Both the position numbers and the translations under genes were made by a program. A DNA stretch of 64,000 bases from positions 10,793,874 to 10,857,873 of the forward strand of contig CM041198.1 of NCBI GenBank assembly GCA_023078555.1, in the 5' to 3' direction. The stretch comes from Ulva prolifera (lineage: Eukaryota > Chlorophyta > Ulvophyceae > Ulvales > Ulvaceae). Every line of letters begins with the position of its first letter. Position 1 is the first letter of the stretch. The notes under the pieces are model-generated. The model saw only the letters and a list, made by a program, of their open reading frames with translations. It made no database searches and was not told where the DNA came from. Shown in pieces: positions 50,768 to 64,000 of the stretch.

Positions 50768-52172
50768 TTAGCTATTGCTATCCTGCTCCTGACTTTTAGT
50801 CGGCATTGCAAGGTTCCTTGCAGACATGGCTTCCAACTTTCTATGAATCTGAGATGGAAGAGCTGCAAGTGGCATGTGCCGTTTCGGCAGCAACGTTGTG
50901 GCCATGGGTTTGTCTAGCAATGCAATTACTCTGTCCATTGCCCTCGGATCATCACTTTGCTCCCGGCTCTGTGTTAGCGGACATTCTGTAAACGCTTGCT
51001 CTTGACAATTGAACTCCTTTGCTAGTCCACAACCTGCTTGATCTTTTGCATCCAGACATGCTACAACAAGGGCTTCTGCATGCACTGGTGGGTGCGTGTG
51101 TGTACAACATGTGTCTTGGCAGCCAAAGTCAGTTGCAAGCAGGTTGCTAACTCGACGTTCGGTTGTGATGAAATGGATGATCCCGGCAGACTCTGTTGCA
51201 GCTGCATTTGCATAAGCCTGCCCGCACGCCTCATGGGGCACAATAGCCTCGATGGATTGTGCTTGTATTGATGTGGACACTGCCTCACAAATTTTGAATT
51301 GGCCTGCTCTGCACGGATGGGTAGCATCCACTGACACCTGAGCACCCTGTTCTTTGAGCTGGGCTCCCACCACTGATGCCATGACTGATGATTTGGACCG
51401 AGTTCGTGCGCCAATGCTGGAAGCCAGTGACCGCCGCTGCGTTCGATTAGAATTATCAAAAAGTGCATGTATCACCTGACTATCATGCTTTGAGTCGCTC
51501 ATCCTTGTCAGTGACATGTCCAATGACGGTTGATTGTACAGAACCTGCAGCCGAACAAAATGTGCAGCCGTCGCACACGCGCTTGCGCAACCAGCTGCAG
51601 GCTCCCACATGTACAAAAATTACCTTCAAAAACTCATCGAGCCTGAGAATACCATCGGACTCGTCGTCACAAAGTGCAAAGAACCTTCTGATTTCTGCGT
51701 CTGTCAGGGAATTTCCAGTTGACATCATTATATCCCGGAATTCAGAAAAGGAAATCGCTTGCGAATCGTTCTGTAACAAAAAGGTGAATGAGTTCCTGAT
51801 GATTTCAGCTTCTGACTGTGCTTCCTGGCAATAGTACGCCCAGACCTGCTGCCATCATAAGTGTCAATGAGTATGCATGCATCTTGGCCTGTGCACGCAT
51901 ATTCCCCCTGCAACCTACTTCTGAATTGTGCTCATGCATCCTCATCTACAAGCAACAGGTATATTTTATACCTCAACAAACTCGCCAAACGTCAATGTTC
52001 CCGTATTGTCAGTGTCAAATGCTGCCAGAATCTCTCGAACACGCTCCTCAGTGGGATTGAAACCCAAAGATTGGAGCAGCGGTGTAAGCTCTGTTGAATC
52101 TATAAATGACGAGGAGTCAGAATCGAACGCTTGAAAACGTTTTTGAAGCGCTTCTAGCTTACTTTCATCAAC
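50768..52172 (-). CDS. EF-hand calcium-binding protein with long disordered tail
   Basis: Exons 51972-52172, 51624-51824 and 50768-51544 join in phase 0 (N terminus missing). Four EF-hand positions are visible: FDSDSSSFIDSTEL and FDTDNTGTLTFGEF look able to bind calcium. LLQNDSQAISFSEF is degenerate, with its first acidic residues lost. CDDESDGILRLDEF is mostly intact. Spacing (about 36 residues within each pair) is calmodulin-like. The last exon adds about 258 residues of Ser/Gln/Ala-rich, Cys-containing sequence of no known domain, which could be a regulatory tail. A likely calcium sensor; the partner is unknown. Further 5' exons may lie in 52.2-53 kb, but none could be confirmed. Confidence 0.75.
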
Positions 52173-53336
<1,164 letters not shown>

Positions 53337-53476
53337 GTAGATGACCGTACTGCAGGGAAATTGGCGGATTCTGTGAATCCTGGAAGTATCAATGGTGAAA
53401 GCCAGCCACGTCGACGTGCCATCCTATCGGGTATACTTTGGACACCACCTGTCTAAGACGAAGTCAAGTAAATCTT

Positions 53477-56400
53477 CTAGTCTGTGGGATTGAAGAGCCT
53501 AAATTCAGCTCCAACGTCCATACTAGCCAAGTCTGACAAGCATGGGGATATCACTCTCGCATTCCGTAAGTCTGCACTGCTATCACGCTGATTCCTGCCA
53601 TGCGCTTTCTTTGTTGGTGGTCTGTATCCCAGCTCTGCTTCCAAAGCCCCCATAGCCTCATCAAGAGCGCCAGTAACGCTGTGATGGACATGTTTTGTCC
53701 ATTGCACTTCACCGTGACGTCTGCAGCTTTCATCATGATCCGTGGCATTTGAAACCTGCGAGTGTGCGTTTGTTGCGCTCTCACAGCGACCTGAACTGCT
53801 GCTTCCATCATTCACAGCTAGCGAATGCATCCTTGAAGTGGTATCGCATCCGTTTGCTTTCCTGCCTTCGCGAACCCGGCTAGTGCATGAACGTTTTCCC
53901 TCAAGTTCCATATGAACATCTTGCACTGACCTGGGAGTAGCATCTTCGTTTGAGTATGAAATGTGTCTGATTGAAGTGACGGTGGGAGCGTGATGACAAT
54001 GTGCTTCTGATGGGCTTCGCACTGCACCCACATTCAACTGAAGCGGATCATCCTTGGCTTTGCGACTGGCATTCTCCGGTCCAGAAAACGGACGGCAACT
54101 GGTGGCCACCTCGGAAAACCCAGTTGCATGATCTGTCAATGAATCAGTTGGCATGGGGCTTGGCCTAGACAGACCGCAACACTGTGTTTCCAGAGTCCCT
54201 CGTGCTGGTGAACAGCTGCGGTGCGATGTCCTGCCAGAGTCATGCAGCCGACGATGACGGTGGTGCAATAGAAGTTGTTGATTAAGGCTATTCAGATTTG
54301 GTGTGAGAGCCTGGCCATCAGAATGTTGCAGCTCTGATGGATGTGAAGGCCTGTGGTGAGCCATTTGAGCGCATTGGACCCAACCTTGCATGGATTGGGC
54401 ACTGTGGCCACATTCCAATGCGCTGCTACTATCCTGTGGCAGATCCACAGTAAGCCCATGCTGGCATTCGTCGCTACTGGCAGGCACATCTCCTACAGAA
54501 GTTCTGCATGTGTCATGTAACAGTAAAGCAGAGCATCATTTGGAAATCGACTCAAATGGGCAAACCTTTCCGTAGATGTGCTGTTTTTGATTGCTTTCCC
54601 AGATGCGTCTGCGTCTCAGCGGCTTGAACCATCGCGTGCCACTGAGCACGCTCCATACGCATGACGTCCAACCTGTCCTGAGAACTTTTCAATCGCTCCT
54701 CCCATCTGGCCACCTCCCCTGGCACCAATCTTTCACACCTATTCTAGTGATCGGCTAAGCAGCATTCTTCATGGTGTCTGAATGGCAGATGCGCATGTGG
54801 GAACGGGTCTGTTCTGGACTGGGACGTCACACCTGGGTTGTAATCTGGGACCTGCAATGGATAGGCATTGTCATTGCCGGCTTCCACTGACTTGCCTGCT
54901 CCTGCCTGCACATAATGCATGCGGACGGTTCACGCAGGCCCAGACTGGGGTAAGAAGTAAGCATCGCAAGAAGGTCATGGCAGGCTTGTGCACTTGCACT
55001 ATGCAAACTTCGTGGGCACACTGAAGCAAGGAACTGCACTGTACCTGATCATCGTGGGCATGCTTCGCTATCTCATGGACATGATTCGAGCCTGGGGGAG
55101 ATGCCACATGCTGTCTGCAAGCATCGGATGACTGCTCTCTAAAATCATCCCGACTTGGGATGTTGAACTGTATTCCAACGGAGTCCATGCCATGCCTGCT
55201 TTGATCTGCGACAGGATTCAGCAAGCGACAGCCTGTTCCAGCAAGCATGGATCCACTGTCATTCCCAATACTGCAAGCTGCAGCACGACCTAAGCCTACC
55301 GGTCTCAACTGTGTTTGCGCAGTGCAGATTGAAAATGCCGCAGCATTTTCAGAATCATTTTCTGGACTGTGCAGGTCACCATGTTGATCACGGCTGAACA
55401 GGTCTGATGGTTCCATTGAACCCAACTGGCCATTTGCACACAAAGGTACATCAGGAGTTGACTTGGAATTCACAGCCCACTTTCGTGGCCTGGCGATGTC
55501 ATGTTGACATGTCTTGCCATTTGAGCTTCTACGGGCTCCTACTGGACGTGTGCTGCTGTCAGGGGCAGCTGCGGCATGATGAGAACTTGAATGCAAAGGG
55601 CTATGTGTGCTGCGGTGGGCAGCTGCAACAGGATTTGAATTATGCTGAGCTGCAGGAGTGGACAACATCAAACATGCATTTTTGTAGGGTTTCAGCATGT
55701 GATCTGCCTCCAAGAAGTCGTGCTGTGCTATTGGTGTCGAAGCCAAGGCTAGCATATGATCTGAGCTTGCATCACCCCTAGAATCGAAGCTCCGAATGAC
55801 AGACAAAGGTTGTGATGACCCCATCTGGTGGCTGCTAGTGACATGAGCAGACATCTTATGTTTGATCTGGGACGCCTCAGCCTCCAAGATGCGAATTTGG
55901 TCACAGCTATTGCCATACTCACGTCGCAAAGCTTCCTATATACCAATTGCTTGTTATATGAGTGGTCAGGCTCCAAAAGAGAGCTTCATATGTGCCTGAG
56001 TGCACACCGTTGTATTCTCGGCTTCTTTCATGACCTGCTGTAGTTCACATTCTTTGCTGACCAGGTTTTGGACAGAGACAAACAGCTCGTCTTTTACTTT
56101 GGCAATTGCTACATGCGATTCTTCAAGTTCAAGCTGCAGCTGATGGTTCACGCCGGTCACATCATTGACCTGCACATCGCCTTCAAGTCAGCATAGGTGG
56201 TGAGCTCAGGTGATGCACAGCCAAATTGAAAGTATTCATGCATCTGCCTGGGACATGGCAGTACAGGCATCATGGGGTCGCAGACACACAGTAGACAGAG
56301 GCCTGCCTGATCATGCAGCATTTTAATTTCGTTGTCTTTTCCCTGCAACAGAGATTGTTGGATCGCCACTTTGGCAAATGCTTCTCTGGAGCGCTGTCGC

Positions 56401-57840
56401 TGAGCCACACTCTGTGATTTCCAGTGAACAGCATCTGCTACATGTGCGCGCTTTTCTTCATCTAATTGATTCACAGACATTTTTAACTCTGTTGAAGTCT
56501 CCTTCATGCGAGAATGCATGCTTTCAAGCTGTGACTCCAGAGCCTTCTGGACTGCCAATAGCTCTGCCACCCGCCCATCCAGTCGCACTTGCCATCTGGC
56601 GTCAACACTTTGACACTCCGCTTGGGTGGTCATGTCACTGGTAGCCAGAGCTTGCTCGAGCTGCCTTACCTTGGCTTGAAGAGAACCCATATGTGACTCC
56701 GTATCTCGACCAGCAGACTTGAGATCCTTCATTCACACAATCCCTCATCAGGCTGTAAATCTTTTGTATGCGTACGGAGGCCCAACGTGAAGTGCGTGAC
56801 TATCCTATTCAGCAAGTCCGAGATAACATGAAGACAGGGCGGTAGGCCAACCTGCACAATAGTCTTTTGTTCGCGCAATTCACATGTAATCATATCGTGA
56901 TCCACAGTGAGCAGGTCGAATTGCTTCGAGGCATCGACAAATGCTGTCTGCACCCTGAGAGCTTCCACCTCAGCTGCACGTTTCAGATCTTGCAGCCACT
57001 TCAACTCATTTTGCATGCAGACATACCCTTGCTCCAGGTTTCGGGCGGTCCTCTGAGACTGTGCCAGTTGCAATGCCAGGTGTACATTTTCTTCACGAAC
57101 CTGAAGGGGCAAGGTATCTATGGCTCGAGCCCTATGGGGCACACGGAACCAACTGCGCCTCAGGTATGGACATACGTCTTCACGTCGGGTTCGCAAACGC
57201 ACCTTTGCAACAGAGAGTATGAGACTGGATTGCACGTTTGAGCCATCTTCAAACTCCTTCACATGTACGTCCAAAGCCGCTCGCAGCATGCCAATTTCTG
57301 TTTCATACTTCTCTAGCACAGCATTGGCAGCTCGTGAACAAGCTTCGGCAGTATTGGCGCGTTCAGATAGTTCAGCGACAGCTTGTCGGTGTTTCTGTGA
57401 TAGCTGGATATGAGGCTTGGCCTGCATGATGGAGCTTTGGAGCTGTTCGATAGTGTTTTGATCGGTGGATGCCTTCCCCTACGAGACATCAGCGGGTAAG
57501 CACACAAGTTGCCATAGCTTGTCAAGCCATGTGATAGCTTGAAGCCATGTGACAATTGTAGCCATATGATGGCTTGAAGGTGCTGTACCAGATGTCACAC
57601 ACCTGCAGTGTGGCACGCTCGCCTGCGAGCTTCTCTATCACTCGATTTGCAACATCGAGCTGCTGATCTCGCTCACGAAGGCAATTTCGACAGTTTTTCA
57701 GGGCCTGGCGGAGGGCGTGCGTCTTCTCAGATGCACGGTCGTAAAACCTTCTCATTACCGACAGCTGGTCTGCAAGGGACTGACTGCCACGCAGGCATGC
57801 ATCCAATTCCGCTCCGCGTGGCGATGAGCGTGTCGTTATC
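53477..57840 (-). CDS. Coiled-coil protein with long Ser/His-rich region, unknown function
   Basis: Eight in-phase exons: 57601-57840, 57203-57478, 56852-57100, 56307-56726, 56008-56169, 55045-55935, 54566-54713 and 53477-54492, giving about 1130 residues, N terminus missing. The first five exons and the seventh are coiled coil (for example LRQALKNCRNCLRERDQQLD, MSVNQLDEEKRAHV, LQLELEESHVAIAKVKDELF). The sixth and eighth encode long low-complexity regions rich in Ser, His, Gln and Thr, probably disordered. The intron after 56307 appears to start with GC rather than GT; this keeps phase 0 exactly. No family recognised. It lies about 430 bp downstream of MCMBP on the same strand. Confidence 0.75.
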
Positions 57841-58264
57841 TACACGTGAGAGATTGTCCACTGACATCGTTCATGGGCTGGTGCAACAATCACTGACAGC
57901 GATTCACCTTTGACCCTTCCACGTTGGAGTGGCATTTGTCACGACGCTCGTGATGCTTCATGGACGATAGCTTTGATCTCTATAAGTACATGATGTGAAG
58001 TTATCGTCTGCTTGCCCTTCATGAACGCGTGATTGCATATATTCCTGACCGGCGAGTGGCTCGGACAATCACGATTTACAATGGTTCGAATGTGCACTTT
58101 GAAAGAATAAAACAAGATCGTGTAAACTGGATACATCAAGTGCGTTTTCCAGCCCCAAAGAGGTATATCGCAGACGAGAGCATCGCGAATTTCCAGCGTT
58201 GACGCACTGCGCCACAACTGCTGATGGCACACAAGCACCAGCAGTGCAACAATGCAACACGGTA

Positions 58265-61139
58265 CTAAGAAAGCTGGCCATTCTCTCGCAGCCTGGCAAG
58301 CATAGCCTCCCCTGCACTTAGTGCCGGCCTATCTTGCTGGGGCGATGAAGTGGGCGATACTTGTGCCTCATGCAGCTGTCCCTTGGGCAGCTGCATGAAG
58401 CTGGCTTGTGCGGACGGCACAGGCAATTCCACAGGCAATTCCCGTCCTCTATCGGCAACACGCTGAACGAGGTCCTCCAACAGCGCCCAATGCTCTTGTG
58501 AAATGAGGTTGCTTCCATGGCTGACCGCGATGCAGTGCAGCAGCACAACCGTTGCCTCATATGCACGCACTGTGTCGGTGCACGCACTGGACAGCCCATT
58601 GAGGACTTTCGCCATCGCCTTGCCACGAGAGACAAGTTTTTGCTGTACCCATTTATTGGACGACCGGTGCTCTGAACCTTTATCAACATATGAGATTCCT
58701 TGCCAAATATCCCAGGCAGATGCAAGGTATGATCTGATCCCCTGGAGTGGAATCTGGGCTCCGGAACTGCTGCTTTGACCTGTATCATCTGCTGAACGGA
58801 TAGAGACATGGCACGTGCTGGTGAATGCTGATGGTTGTGTTGCCAGCACCAAGGCCGATCCAGAAACAGGCAATTGGATTTGTTGCCAAGCATAGTCTGC
58901 TTCAAGGACCCCACTGGAGAGGAATGTTTGAAGAGACCGCACATTTCGTGCACGCATGGCATCATGTGCTGAGATTGCTGGAGTCAATGGCAGGATGCAC
59001 TCATCCAAAATGATGCATGCATGCGGCGCCTGCTGAAGCATTCCAGTGCGCAGCCTGTTTGCACTCGCATCATGATAAGGGAACAAGCTCCTATTCGCAG
59101 TCGTCTGCATAAAACTAACATTGTCAGCATGGTGCTTTGGCGGCTGGAACGAAGACATTTTCAGGAGCTTCTGCATGATGCCAGAAACAAGTTCAGTTGA
59201 GCGCACCGAATCAGTCACAGGCAGGACGTTCACATAAGGATAAATGGCTGCAGTAGCAGCTGCAACAGCGTCAGCAATTTCTGATGTGGTGCCAGGGGGA
59301 TGGCCCACGCCAGGAGGTCCAGCATTGTCCGCCATGCTCCCCCAAGACTTGCCTGTACTGCTAACATTCTTCGCAAGGTTATCTGGCCCCCATCGAGGGT
59401 TGTAAATGTTGAGGGTCATCCTCCGAGCCACACGTCCAGCAAAGAACCCTGAGTTCTTGCATAGGAGCTGCAACAGCATTAATTCTCCACATAAACGGTC
59501 TCCGCAGAATGGGCGAGAAAGCCAGTCAATTGCAGCAACATGCATCTGACGGAGAAATTCTCCTGCCATGCTGCGTTTGATGAAAATATTCTCATACGGG
59601 CTGCTGTTCATATTCCTTAGGATCTTCACATGCATAGCGTGTACGCGGTATACACGTCGAGCCTGCACAAAGCTTGTCCGTGGACATTGAGAGCGTTTAT
59701 GTTCATGCTTTTAATTTCTAAAAGGCCTCTGATCACAGCCACAGCTAAAGTGAAAGAAACAGTAAATTGTTGATGCAGGGCATGTGGAAATTGCTGATAC
59801 ATCCACATTGCTGATGATCTTGTATGCCTCTTACATCCAGTATGTTTCCCACATGCGATGTAGGATAGCCGGAACCCTTCACATGCTATGCCCACATGCC
59901 ACGACATGACATCAGCTAGGTCGTGCTGTGTTTGTTGTCATGATATACAAAAGTTTGTCAGAACATTCATTATTGTGGCTGTTTGTTGTGCGGGGAATAT
60001 TCCATGCCAAGGGCAGTTGGCGCGGTTCATGATCAAGCAAGCCAGCGCACATTTGGATGGGGCAAGTTGGCGCCCCGGTTCTCATGGGATTCCACGTTTT
60101 CAGCATCCATGATAACATCAAAATCATCGGCCCGGGCATCGTCCCCGTCAGTCCCTTCGAATTGTTCCTCGAAGTCCAGCACTCCAATGACGTCGATTAC
60201 GTCATGAATTTGTACTGCTGCAGCTGCACTGTCATACAGCAACACAACACAGTGGCTCGCATCTGGCTCTCTTGGGTCTAGGAATTGCGTATCGCAGATA
60301 CTCTGATTCATGAACTTGCTGCAGACATTGTCAACGGGCCCTGTACACCACAGCATTTGCAGATTATGGCGGTAGGTCAACTTCCGTTCGCGAATGGTTT
60401 GTACACTATAAATGGGTTCAATCGCAGACTAAACATCATGAATGCCTCACCTCTGCCATGGCACCATTCAGCCGCGCCAGGAACTCTCTGAACGAGGACT
60501 GGAATCCTCTCCCAGTAAGCCACCTTCTTGGGAGTACCGTTTTGTAACGCGCTGCCATTACTTCCGTACTTGGAGCACCTCCACTGCCCAGTGTGATCTT
60601 GAACAGCTCCAGGATAGTACTCGGGATCCATCGTCTCGACCACGGACATTTCGACTCTGACGAGCTTGCCACAAAACTCGTCGGCCCGTTTTGCGCCGAC
60701 CACCTCTTGTAAAACATGGACCTACGTAAGACCTGAATCGCTTGTACGCATCCAAATTGATTTTGGCGCGTTCTTGCATTGTCGGGTGTGCATGCGACAT
60801 TGCCCGGGAGGGATATTGATGCTGTGGCCGCGAGACCGACCACGGAGATACCTAGCGTCTCAAGCAACAAACATTATTTGCAGGGCATACTTGATGCTGG
60901 ATACGTTTGAACTGTGCTTGTGTATCAGTGTCGTCAAGTGACGGTTCGGCAGGAGTTCCGGCGGTCGTCAGACCTGCAAACTGACCGTCGGACCAGTGCT
61001 CGAACCAAGGGACACTATATGCTTCACTGATCATTTCTGATAGTCCAAGTTGCAACTTGGAGATACTATCACTTATGCCCGACAAGCCTAGTAAAGAAGA
61101 CCAGCGCATCGACAAACAGCAGTTCATTAATGCAGTCAT
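58265..61139 (-). CDS. MCMBP: Mini-chromosome maintenance complex-binding protein
   Basis: MCMBP (ETG1 in Arabidopsis) binds MCM2-7, helps unload it from chromatin late in S phase, and supports sister cohesion. Four phased exons: 60891-61139, 60451-60703, 60051-60277 and 58265-59662, about 708 residues. Recognisable blocks in order: LVRVEMSVVETMDPEYYPGA followed by a W…KYG region and ERIPVLVQRVPGAAEW; CVVLLYDS…IHDVIDVIGVL; VYRVHAMHVKIL; FCGDRLCGELMLLQLLCK…RRMTLNIYN; and FPYHDASANRLRTGMLQ…CIILDECIL, the ATPase-like degenerate core. The end is LLHCIAVSHGSNLISQEHWALLEDLVQRV. The ATG at 61137-61139 is a reasonable start, but its N terminus is weakly conserved, so an earlier start is possible. The exon-4 region has extra Ser/Pro-rich insertions, making the protein a little longer than usual. 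Confidence 0.9.
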
Positions 61140-62239
61140 CGATTTTCTCCTGCTGCAGCAACAGCAGTTCGAGGCTGATTTCTGAATGATTCCTGGCGCA
61201 GGGTACTGGTACAGCCGGATGCACAACACACATGCAGCATACCACACAAACTGTGTTTTATCCCGCTGCCTCGATGGCACGCGTGGCCACGGATGTCGAC
61301 AATGTCAGCCACGGAAAGTGACCGCCAGTCATCAGTCATGCGCGACAGCACCGTCGTCGACGTCGACCTTCGAACACAAAAAAATTTGTTGACGCCATCG
61401 TTCCGCGCTGTCGCCTACACAACTGCTCCAATGAATCCCGAGTCATAGATCCATGTTCAAGCGACGTGGTATTGATGCTGCGCATTGTGTAGCCATTGCG
61501 ACGGCAGCCGAATGACCCGCCATTGCAATCAATTGCAACTTGCAATTCCACTGTGCTTGGGCTGCCGCTCAGGCCTCTGCGCATGCTTGGCGTGACAACG
61601 CCGCGCCTGTAGCGCCTTGCACAACATTTTCAACCCCAAGGACCCCTACACACCAAAGTGGTCACCACGCCACCCTCGCTAGCGTGCGTTCACGTCCAAA
61701 CTCCATGTACGAGCATCAGAACAGCAGCAGAAGCGCAAAGAAGCCTCATTGTGTTGTTCTCTTGCGATTCGCTGCCTTCGCTGAGGACATTTGATGCGTT
61801 CTGGTGCCGCTGCGGCGTCGCCTGACAGTTGAGTGGCTGCAGTTCTCAGAAAGACGTCGTATCTTAACAGGAACTCACAACATTCATTCAAATTTCGTTG
61901 AACGTGAGAGCCAGTTCACCCGACCTCGACGCATCAGCCGATCAGCTTGCATGCTGTAAAGCGATACAACTGCACTATCCATGACGCATCCTGTCACCGC
62001 CAGAGAGAAATAGCAGTGATTGATCCCATCAAAAGCACGTGTCGAGGAGGCAGTTTCGTCCAATTGTTCATGTTGGTGTACATTGTCGTTGCCAGCGTAC
62101 TGTATTTCATTCACCTTCTCTTGGCGGTCAAGTTGTCTACAGATCTCCTAGATGCCACAGCCTCTCCACAGCTGTAGAGCAGGGCTTCGCAGACATCAAT
62201 GGCAGCCTCTCTCGGCCAACATTTCAACAACACAACGAG
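61140..62239. other. Region upstream of MCMBP without a confident gene
   Basis: Should contain the MCMBP promoter. Overlapping short ORFs on both strands (61336-61584 minus, 61679-61891 minus, 61947-62177 plus) show no domain. Confidence 0.4.
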
Positions 62240-62742
62240 ACACACCGTTAGTCGCAGCTGGCTTTCTGCCAAGATTGGAGCCACCAACATCTGCCGAATC
62301 AGCCAGAATCGCCTCATCGGAAATTTCAGTCTATTGTGGAGATTCAGAAGGATGCTTGTACTGTGCCATGTCCGGAAGTTGCTCACTGCCAAGTCAATGC
62401 CAGGTGCACACGGGCTACGGAAATCCCACAGCATGAGCAAGCGCATAGCTTCACGGGTTTAAGTACTAGGAGCCAGCAAAAGGTGTGCTGCGAGTTATAT
62501 CATGGCCACCGTGCTTTGCTAGTGATATTTGTCCTTCGAGGTCGGTCAAAGCCATCTGAATACAGCCTTTTTTGTCTACAACTTTGATTTTGAAGCACCC
62601 TTCAAGTTAGAATGTGTGAAAGTAAAATAAAAGTAAAATAACCCCTTTAAAAGCCTCGAAATCGTTTTAACGTTAAATGAGTGAAAGTAAAATATCATTT
62701 AAAAGTTTGTTAAGATGGGGGTAAAGTTAATTTTGCAGCTGT
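62240..62742 (-). repeat. Dispersed ~480-bp repeat, copy 2
   Basis: Inverted relative to 22490-22975 and highly similar along its length, ending in AT-rich GTAAAGTTAATTTTGCAGCT. Unlike copy 1 it continues past the AGCCAGCTGC site where the copia LTR landed, so it shows the uninterrupted sequence. Confidence 0.8.
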
Positions 62743-63337
62743 ACTTGTACATCACCACGTCCAAGTAGAATATTCACAGCATGCATCTGCTATCAACGGC
62801 AGCGACTGCGCTGGTTATATCTTTCAGCCATGCAGTGGTGCATCGCATCTTAAACGCACTACAAACATGATGACTACACCGAAACATGAGGTAGGCTACA
62901 GTGCCATGCGGTGTACCTTGGTGACCTGTTATGCAATGGTGCAAGTTCATGTAAATTGGTAAGCTGCCATGGTGCAAAGAGAGACTAATCGTGGCATTTG
63001 AATATTTTAAGTCTTCAAATTCCAGAATATGTAATGTGGGCTGGATTTTCAGTCACGGTTAGCTAGAAGAACCCATATATGCACCTTTTCGAGGCCACTC
63101 CCACGTCTGTGTCACGAGGGCAACACTGTGTGGCAATTACCAGACCACAGGGCGACTGGAAAACTACGACAAGCCCCTTGACCCAGCTTGGACCAAGGCT
63201 TTGAGAGACTTCATTGTAGCACTGCTCTTTGATTTTTTGTTAACCCAGACCCCTTCAGCCACAGGGCCATCACCGCGCTGGTCCACAGTGCAGGAAGCCT
63301 ACATTTGCATGAACATGTTATCTGATGCGCGGCCGTG
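62743..63337. other. Intergenic DNA
   Basis: No ORF of credible coding content; likely the 3' flank of the minus-strand gene that follows. Confidence 0.45.
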
Positions 63338-64000
63338 TCACGATTCCAGTAGATTGAGAATAGCACTATGTGCTGCAATATTCAGCCGTGCTTGACAGGT
63401 CTGCAGTAAGACTCGCACAGTCGTGTGGGTTCGTTGTGCCACAGCCTTCAACTGAGCTTCCCCAATCTGCAAGTGTTTCCGAAAAAGGTCTGCATGTCTG
63501 GAGTAGGAATTAGACTCATGATTTGTCCAGTGTCGCCGTTTCAGGTTCACATCTGGCGGCTGCTTGGCAACTTCCCCAAACAAAATTGGCTCAGCGTGAA
63601 AAGGATCCTTGCTTGCCGTCTGCTGGCTTCTTGATTCAGGAAGAAAACCCCTAGCCACCCCCTTCTGGTCAACCTGGATGTCAATGCTGAATCGCTTCGG
63701 AGCATCCGACCATACCTATGGATGAGTACTCCACTTCACAGAATGCATCTGCTGAGCGTGATTATCCTGGGTTTATTCAGTTCCATGCGCATGCGACATA
63801 TTGACGTTTGAATACTATCTGACAATATCTTTTTCTCACCTGTGTGCAAGATGCAGCCTTGCAACGCTTCTTCCATTGCCGAAGCCGGTCATTTCGCTTT
63901 GCTTTCGTCTGTGCTACAGGCCTGATTGTCGACACGTCCACGCCTGCCACACGCCCGGCTTCCCTGGTACAGAACACACCAGGTGCAGATTCAGCACCAT
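63338..64000 (-). CDS. 3' exons of an unidentified basic protein, possibly CCDC137-like
   Basis: Two exons join in phase 0: 63840-64000 (open at the window edge) and 63338-63715. The first is very basic (QTKAKRNDRLRQWKKRCKAA). The second contains EPILFGEVAKQPPDVNLKRR, which recalls the FGEVV-x-x-PP segment of CCDC137-type nucleolar proteins. The remainder (RKHLQIGEAQLKAVAQRTH…) is helical and ends at LLES-stop. The family call rests on one short motif; splice phase and conserved-looking composition support a real gene. Confidence 0.45.

Overview
The window is nuclear DNA of a photosynthetic eukaryote, most likely a green alga. The evidence is a PsbS photoprotection gene, a plant-type homoserine dehydrogenase (HSD) domain, UDP-xylose synthase, plant-type mitochondrial glutamate dehydrogenase (GDH), many short spliceable introns, and an algal-looking LINE tail. 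It also carries a tyrosine-recombinase element whose layout recalls the TOC1/PAT-like retroelements known from volvocine algae. I cannot name the species. Genes were rebuilt by hand from GT-AG junctions that keep the reading frame, so most 5' ends are uncertain.

Layout. 1-0.46 kb: end of UDP-glucuronate decarboxylase (+). 0.5-5.4 kb: no secure host gene; a broken LINE tail (-), a poly-G tract and an ORF flanked by inverted repeats. 5.4-7.5 kb: HSD (+). 9.3-10.2 kb: PsbS (-). 12.5-15.3 kb: guanylate-binding-protein-like large GTPase (-). 15.5-22.0 kb: a 6.5-kb tyrosine-recombinase element with split direct repeats A1...B1-A2...B2, no visible reverse transcriptase, and an interior of minisatellite and GA microsatellite. 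22.5-38.0 kb: a retrotransposon nest built from one Ty1/copia family, with a complete but decayed copy (5-bp duplication CCCTC), a rearranged copy (duplication GAATA), a mini-element, and solo or nested LTRs. 39.4-42.1 kb: GDH (-). 43.4-47.6 kb: a coiled-coil protein (-). 48.9-50.6 kb: a TraB-family protein (+). 50.8-52.2 kb: an EF-hand protein (-). 53.5-57.8 kb: a second coiled-coil protein (-). 58.3-61.1 kb: the MCM-binding protein MCMBP/ETG1 (-). 63.3-64 kb: 3' exons of an unidentified gene, possibly CCDC137-like (-).

The host genes belong to unrelated pathways: nucleotide sugars, aspartate-family amino acids, photoprotection, nitrogen metabolism and replisome unloading. They do not form a functional cluster. 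The most unusual material is mobile: the split-repeat recombinase element, whose CTCTT core appears at both ends and at the internal repeat junction, and the fold-back copia copy that still has a target-site duplication. I found no tRNA, rRNA or CRISPR array.
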